Origin: Solwaraspora sp. WMMD406
GTDB taxonomy: Bacteria; Actinomycetota; Actinomycetes; Mycobacteriales; Micromonosporaceae
Assembly (NCBI RefSeq): GCF_029626025.1
Contig: NZ_JARUBF010000001.1
Coordinates: forward strand, 682,001-746,000
Reading direction: 5' to 3'
DNA length: 64,000 nucleotides
The first letter of the stretch is position 1. Each line of letters begins with the position of its first letter. Positions 61,947-64,000 of the stretch are shown here, one piece after another. The position numbers were made by a program, and so were the translations under genes. The notes under the pieces were generated by a model, which worked only from the letters and a program-made list of their open reading frames with translations, did no database searches and was not told the origin of the DNA.

Positions 61947-62378
61947 TCAGGCCGCCGGCGGGTCCGGGCAGGCGATCTCGGCCCATACACATCGCCCGGA
62001 GCCGGTCTTCTCCACCCCCCACCGCTGGGCGAGCGCCGCGACGATGCTCAGCCCCCGGCCGTTGAGCGCGTCGGCGGTCGCGGACCGTACCTGCGGAACG
62101 CTGCCGGAACCGCCGTCGGTGACCTTGATCCGGACCGTGGCGCCGCGGTTGAGCGGAATCAGCTGGCAGGTGATCCGTACCATCCCGTCCGGCAGCGGTC
62201 GGGCATGTCGGACAGCATTGCCTACCAACTCCGCGACCACCGCCATCACATCGGACAGCAAGGTGGGCCGAACCCGGTTGGCCAGCGCCGTGGCCAGTTT
62301 GTGTCGGGCAAGCCGTGCGCCGCTGACGTGGTGCGGCACCAGAACGCTCCATGTTCGTCCGGCCAGAACCACGGTCAC
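61947..62378 (-). CDS. Anti-sigma-type HATPase (RsbW-like)
   Basis: 143 residues from GTG 62378. A stand-alone GHKL ATPase domain: SDVMAVVAELVGNAVRHARP (N-box), VTDGGSGSVPQ, GRGLSIVAALAQRWGVEKTG (G-box) and RCVWAEI. Such proteins bind sigma factors or anti-anti-sigma factors, or are orphan histidine-kinase-like switches, in Streptomyces and relatives. It follows the histidine kinase by 12 bp on the same strand, suggesting a shared signalling role; the partner is not in the window. Confidence 0.88.
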   Translation of the reverse strand: MTVVLAGRTWSVLVPHHVSGARLARHKLATALANRVRPTLLSDVMAVVAELVGNAVRHARPLPDGMVRITCQLIPLNRGATVRIKVTDGGSGSVPQVRSATADALNGRGLSIVAALAQRWGVEKTGSGRCVWAEIACPDPPAA

Positions 62379-62390
62379 CCCCGCCTCCTC

Positions 62391-63851
62391 TCACCCGCGG
62401 GGTAGCCGTACCTCCGCGACCGTTCCCCCGCCGGCTCGTGGCCGTAGGGACACCCATCCGTGCTGTCGCTCGATGATCTGCCGGACCAGGTAGAGCCCGA
62501 GACCCGCGCCCGGGTAGCGACGCTGGTCGCCGGATTCGCCCTGCCAGAACCGGTCGAACGCTCGTTCCACGTGCTCAGGACGTACCCCGATGCCCCGATC
62601 ACTAATCCGGAACACGACGGTGCGTTGGTCGGACGCGGCGGTCAACTCCACCGGCGTATCGGCCGGTGAGTACTTGTCCGCGTTGGTGGCCAATTCGGTC
62701 AGTACGGTCGCCAGGCTGCCCCGGTCACCGAAGGCTTTGGGCAGATCCGTCGGCAGGTCGATGGTGAGCCGGCGGCGCAGGTCGGCTGGCAACGTGGCGG
62801 CCGCCGCCCGCAGCGTCTCCACCAGATCGAACGGGGCGGCGGGGGTGCCGCTCACCGGCCCGGCGTCGTTGGCGGCGGACAGCAGCCGGTCGACCAGCCG
62901 AGCCAACTCGGTCGCCCGTTGACCCAGCACCCGGGCGGCTTCCCGGCGCTCCTGGTCGCCGAGCGAGTCCCAGTGCTCGCTCAGCGTCTCCGCGTACCCC
63001 TTGATGACGGTGACCGGCGTGCGCAGCTCGTGGCTGGTGACCGCGATGAACAGATCGACGTCGTGGTCCCGGCGATGCTGGTCGGTGATGTCGCGGAAGG
63101 TCACGACCCGCGATTCCACGAAACCTGGGAGCTCGCCCGACGTGATCCGCAGCCAGCGGCTGTCGGTGAGCTGGTGGTCGATCACCTGACCGGGCGGCGG
63201 GACCGGAAAGGGGATCGGGCGGTGCAGGCACTGGGCCGCCGGCTCGCCGGTGAGCTGCTCGGCGGCCGGGTTCCACAGCCGTACGCAGCCCTCCTTGTCG
63301 ATGATGGCGAGCCCGTCGGCGAGCGCGGCGACCACCGGCCCGTCACCGTGCACCGGCAGGCCGGTCTGATCGCCGTAGATGTGGGCGATACAGGAGGAGA
63401 GGTAAGCGATTAGGGTGTGATGCTCGGCACTGGCCGTCCCGTCCCGGTCCGGGTAGTACGCGTGCAGACTTCCGATGAGCACGCCGCCGATCTCCGCCCG
63501 TGCGGTCAGCATCCGGTGCAGGCCACGTCCGGCGATCTGATCGGCCTGTTCCGCCGAGAGCGCCTGCACCGGAAACTCGACCGTACGGGGGCCGGCCAGC
63601 AGTCGGGCGTTCGCCGGATCGGAGAGCCGGATCGGACGGCCGATCGACCACTCCGCTTCACCAGAGGCGGCGATGATCCGGCCGTCGCGGGGCCCGTACT
63701 CGGCGAACGAGGTGCCGGCCGCGCCGAGGGCCCGCTGGGCCAGCCGGAGAAGGTGGTGCAGCACCGGCAGGCCGGAATCCCCACTGTTGATCATGTCGAG
63801 GACGACGGTGTGACCGGCGATCAGGCTGGGGTAGTCGGGACGTTCCGGCAT
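62391..63851 (-). CDS. Cytoplasmic sensor histidine kinase (GAF-PAS-HisKA-HATPase)
   Basis: 486 residues, no membrane helix. A GAF-like sensor (~20-155), a PAS domain (~170-260; VVAALADGLAIIDKEGCVRLWNP), the dimerisation domain with phospho-acceptor His274 (TSHELRTPVTVIKGYAE) and an ATPase domain: ELATNADKYSP (N-box), ISDRGIGVRPEH (G1), FWQG and GAGLGLYLV (G2). No response regulator is adjacent, so it is an orphan kinase here. ATG 63851 begins MPERPDYPSLIAGH. A perfect 18-bp tandem repeat lies about 60 bp upstream. Confidence 0.93.
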   Translation of the reverse strand: MPERPDYPSLIAGHTVVLDMINSGDSGLPVLHHLLRLAQRALGAAGTSFAEYGPRDGRIIAASGEAEWSIGRPIRLSDPANARLLAGPRTVEFPVQALSAEQADQIAGRGLHRMLTARAEIGGVLIGSLHAYYPDRDGTASAEHHTLIAYLSSCIAHIYGDQTGLPVHGDGPVVAALADGLAIIDKEGCVRLWNPAAEQLTGEPAAQCLHRPIPFPVPPPGQVIDHQLTDSRWLRITSGELPGFVESRVVTFRDITDQHRRDHDVDLFIAVTSHELRTPVTVIKGYAETLSEHWDSLGDQERREAARVLGQRATELARLVDRLLSAANDAGPVSGTPAAPFDLVETLRAAAATLPADLRRRLTIDLPTDLPKAFGDRGSLATVLTELATNADKYSPADTPVELTAASDQRTVVFRISDRGIGVRPEHVERAFDRFWQGESGDQRRYPGAGLGLYLVRQIIERQHGWVSLRPRAGGGTVAEVRLPRG

Positions 63852-63910
63852 GATCTGAGTCTGCCCGCTGGCGACCGATTTCGGCAGTGGCCGGTGCGCC
63901 GAGCGTCCGC

Positions 63911-63982
63911 CGCCATCCGATCACCGGCCGCCATCCGATCACCGGCCGCCATCCGATCACCGGCCGCCATCCGATCACCGGC
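63911..63982. repeat. Four perfect tandem copies of an 18-bp unit
   Basis: Units start at 63911, 63929, 63947 and 63965 and are identical (CGCCATCCGATCACCGGC). They lie upstream of the histidine kinase, outside its coding frame, so this is not a protein repeat of that gene. Confidence 0.92.
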
Positions 63983-64000
63983 AGGCGGGACGGTCGGCTA

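Noticed and set aside
63911-63982. CRISPR array
   Set aside because: The units are head-to-tail with no spacers and no cas genes are nearby.

Overview
This is high-GC chromosomal DNA from an actinomycete. Gene order rpsF-ssb-rpsR-rplI-dnaB, a bacterial proteasome activator, LppU-like and DUF5926 proteins, frequent GTG/TTG starts and GTGA/ATGA overlaps suggest a member of the Micromonosporaceae (inference; no 16S gene or other decisive marker is present). No rRNA, tRNA or CRISPR array was found.

Layout. 0-2.8 kb: a membrane protein cut by the window edge and endonuclease IV. 3.4-12.8 kb: the rpsF-ssb-rpsR-rplI operon, which has a candidate S6:S18 autoregulatory leader and a very strong palindromic terminator, then two minus-strand hypothetical genes, then dnaB. 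The dnaB gene is split by two inteins and preceded by a cluster of DnaA-box-like sites. 12.8-18.7 kb: minus-strand genes for a zinc-ribbon protein, a phosphoribosyltransferase, two fluoride channel subunits, a membrane protein and a GGDEF-EAL protein. 19.1-21.8 kb: tightly overlapping molybdenum cofactor genes moaC-mog-moeA-moaE. 21.7-29 kb: a GT87-like mannosyltransferase, a DoxX protein, an AAA ATPase, two LppU-like proteins and a HAF-repeat protein. 29-36 kb: a PHP-UvrD fusion helicase, a metallophosphoesterase, moaD-moaA and a fructosamine kinase. 36.3-44 kb: DUF4192, fdhD, a VOC protein, a NYN nuclease gene broken by an insertion sequence and preceded by a structured RNA with its own terminator, mobA-DUF6457, and an FdhF-type molybdoenzyme. 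44-64 kb: mostly housekeeping and small regulatory genes (Lrp, ddaH, a substrate-binding lipoprotein, Bpa, two HAD phosphatases, a DivIVA-like/GntR pair, serS, OsmC, a metallopeptidase, AIM24, pheA, an ACT protein, a PAS protein, a NERD-like protein, arcA, DUF5926, an anti-sigma-type ATPase and a sensor histidine kinase).

How the genes work together. Three separated blocks (19-22, 34-35 and 37-44 kb) hold most of the molybdopterin pathway (moaA, moaC, moaD, moaE, mog, moeA, mobA), the sulfur-transfer protein FdhD and one enzyme that would use the cofactor (FdhF). The ribosomal/replication block couples S6, SSB, S18, L9 and the replicative helicase. The accessory part is small: the NYN/IS locus at 39.0-40.8 kb looks acquired and then inactivated.

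The most interesting signals are: (1) a junction-like RNA fold plus intrinsic terminator just upstream of the NYN gene, resembling an attenuator, with the NYN gene precisely split by an IS that left a 3-bp duplication; (2) two inteins in one DnaB, one with the class 3 W-C-T signature, both with degraded LAGLIDADG motifs; (3) DnaA-box-like clusters in front of dnaB and the DUF4192 gene; (4) several short perfect tandem repeats between genes.
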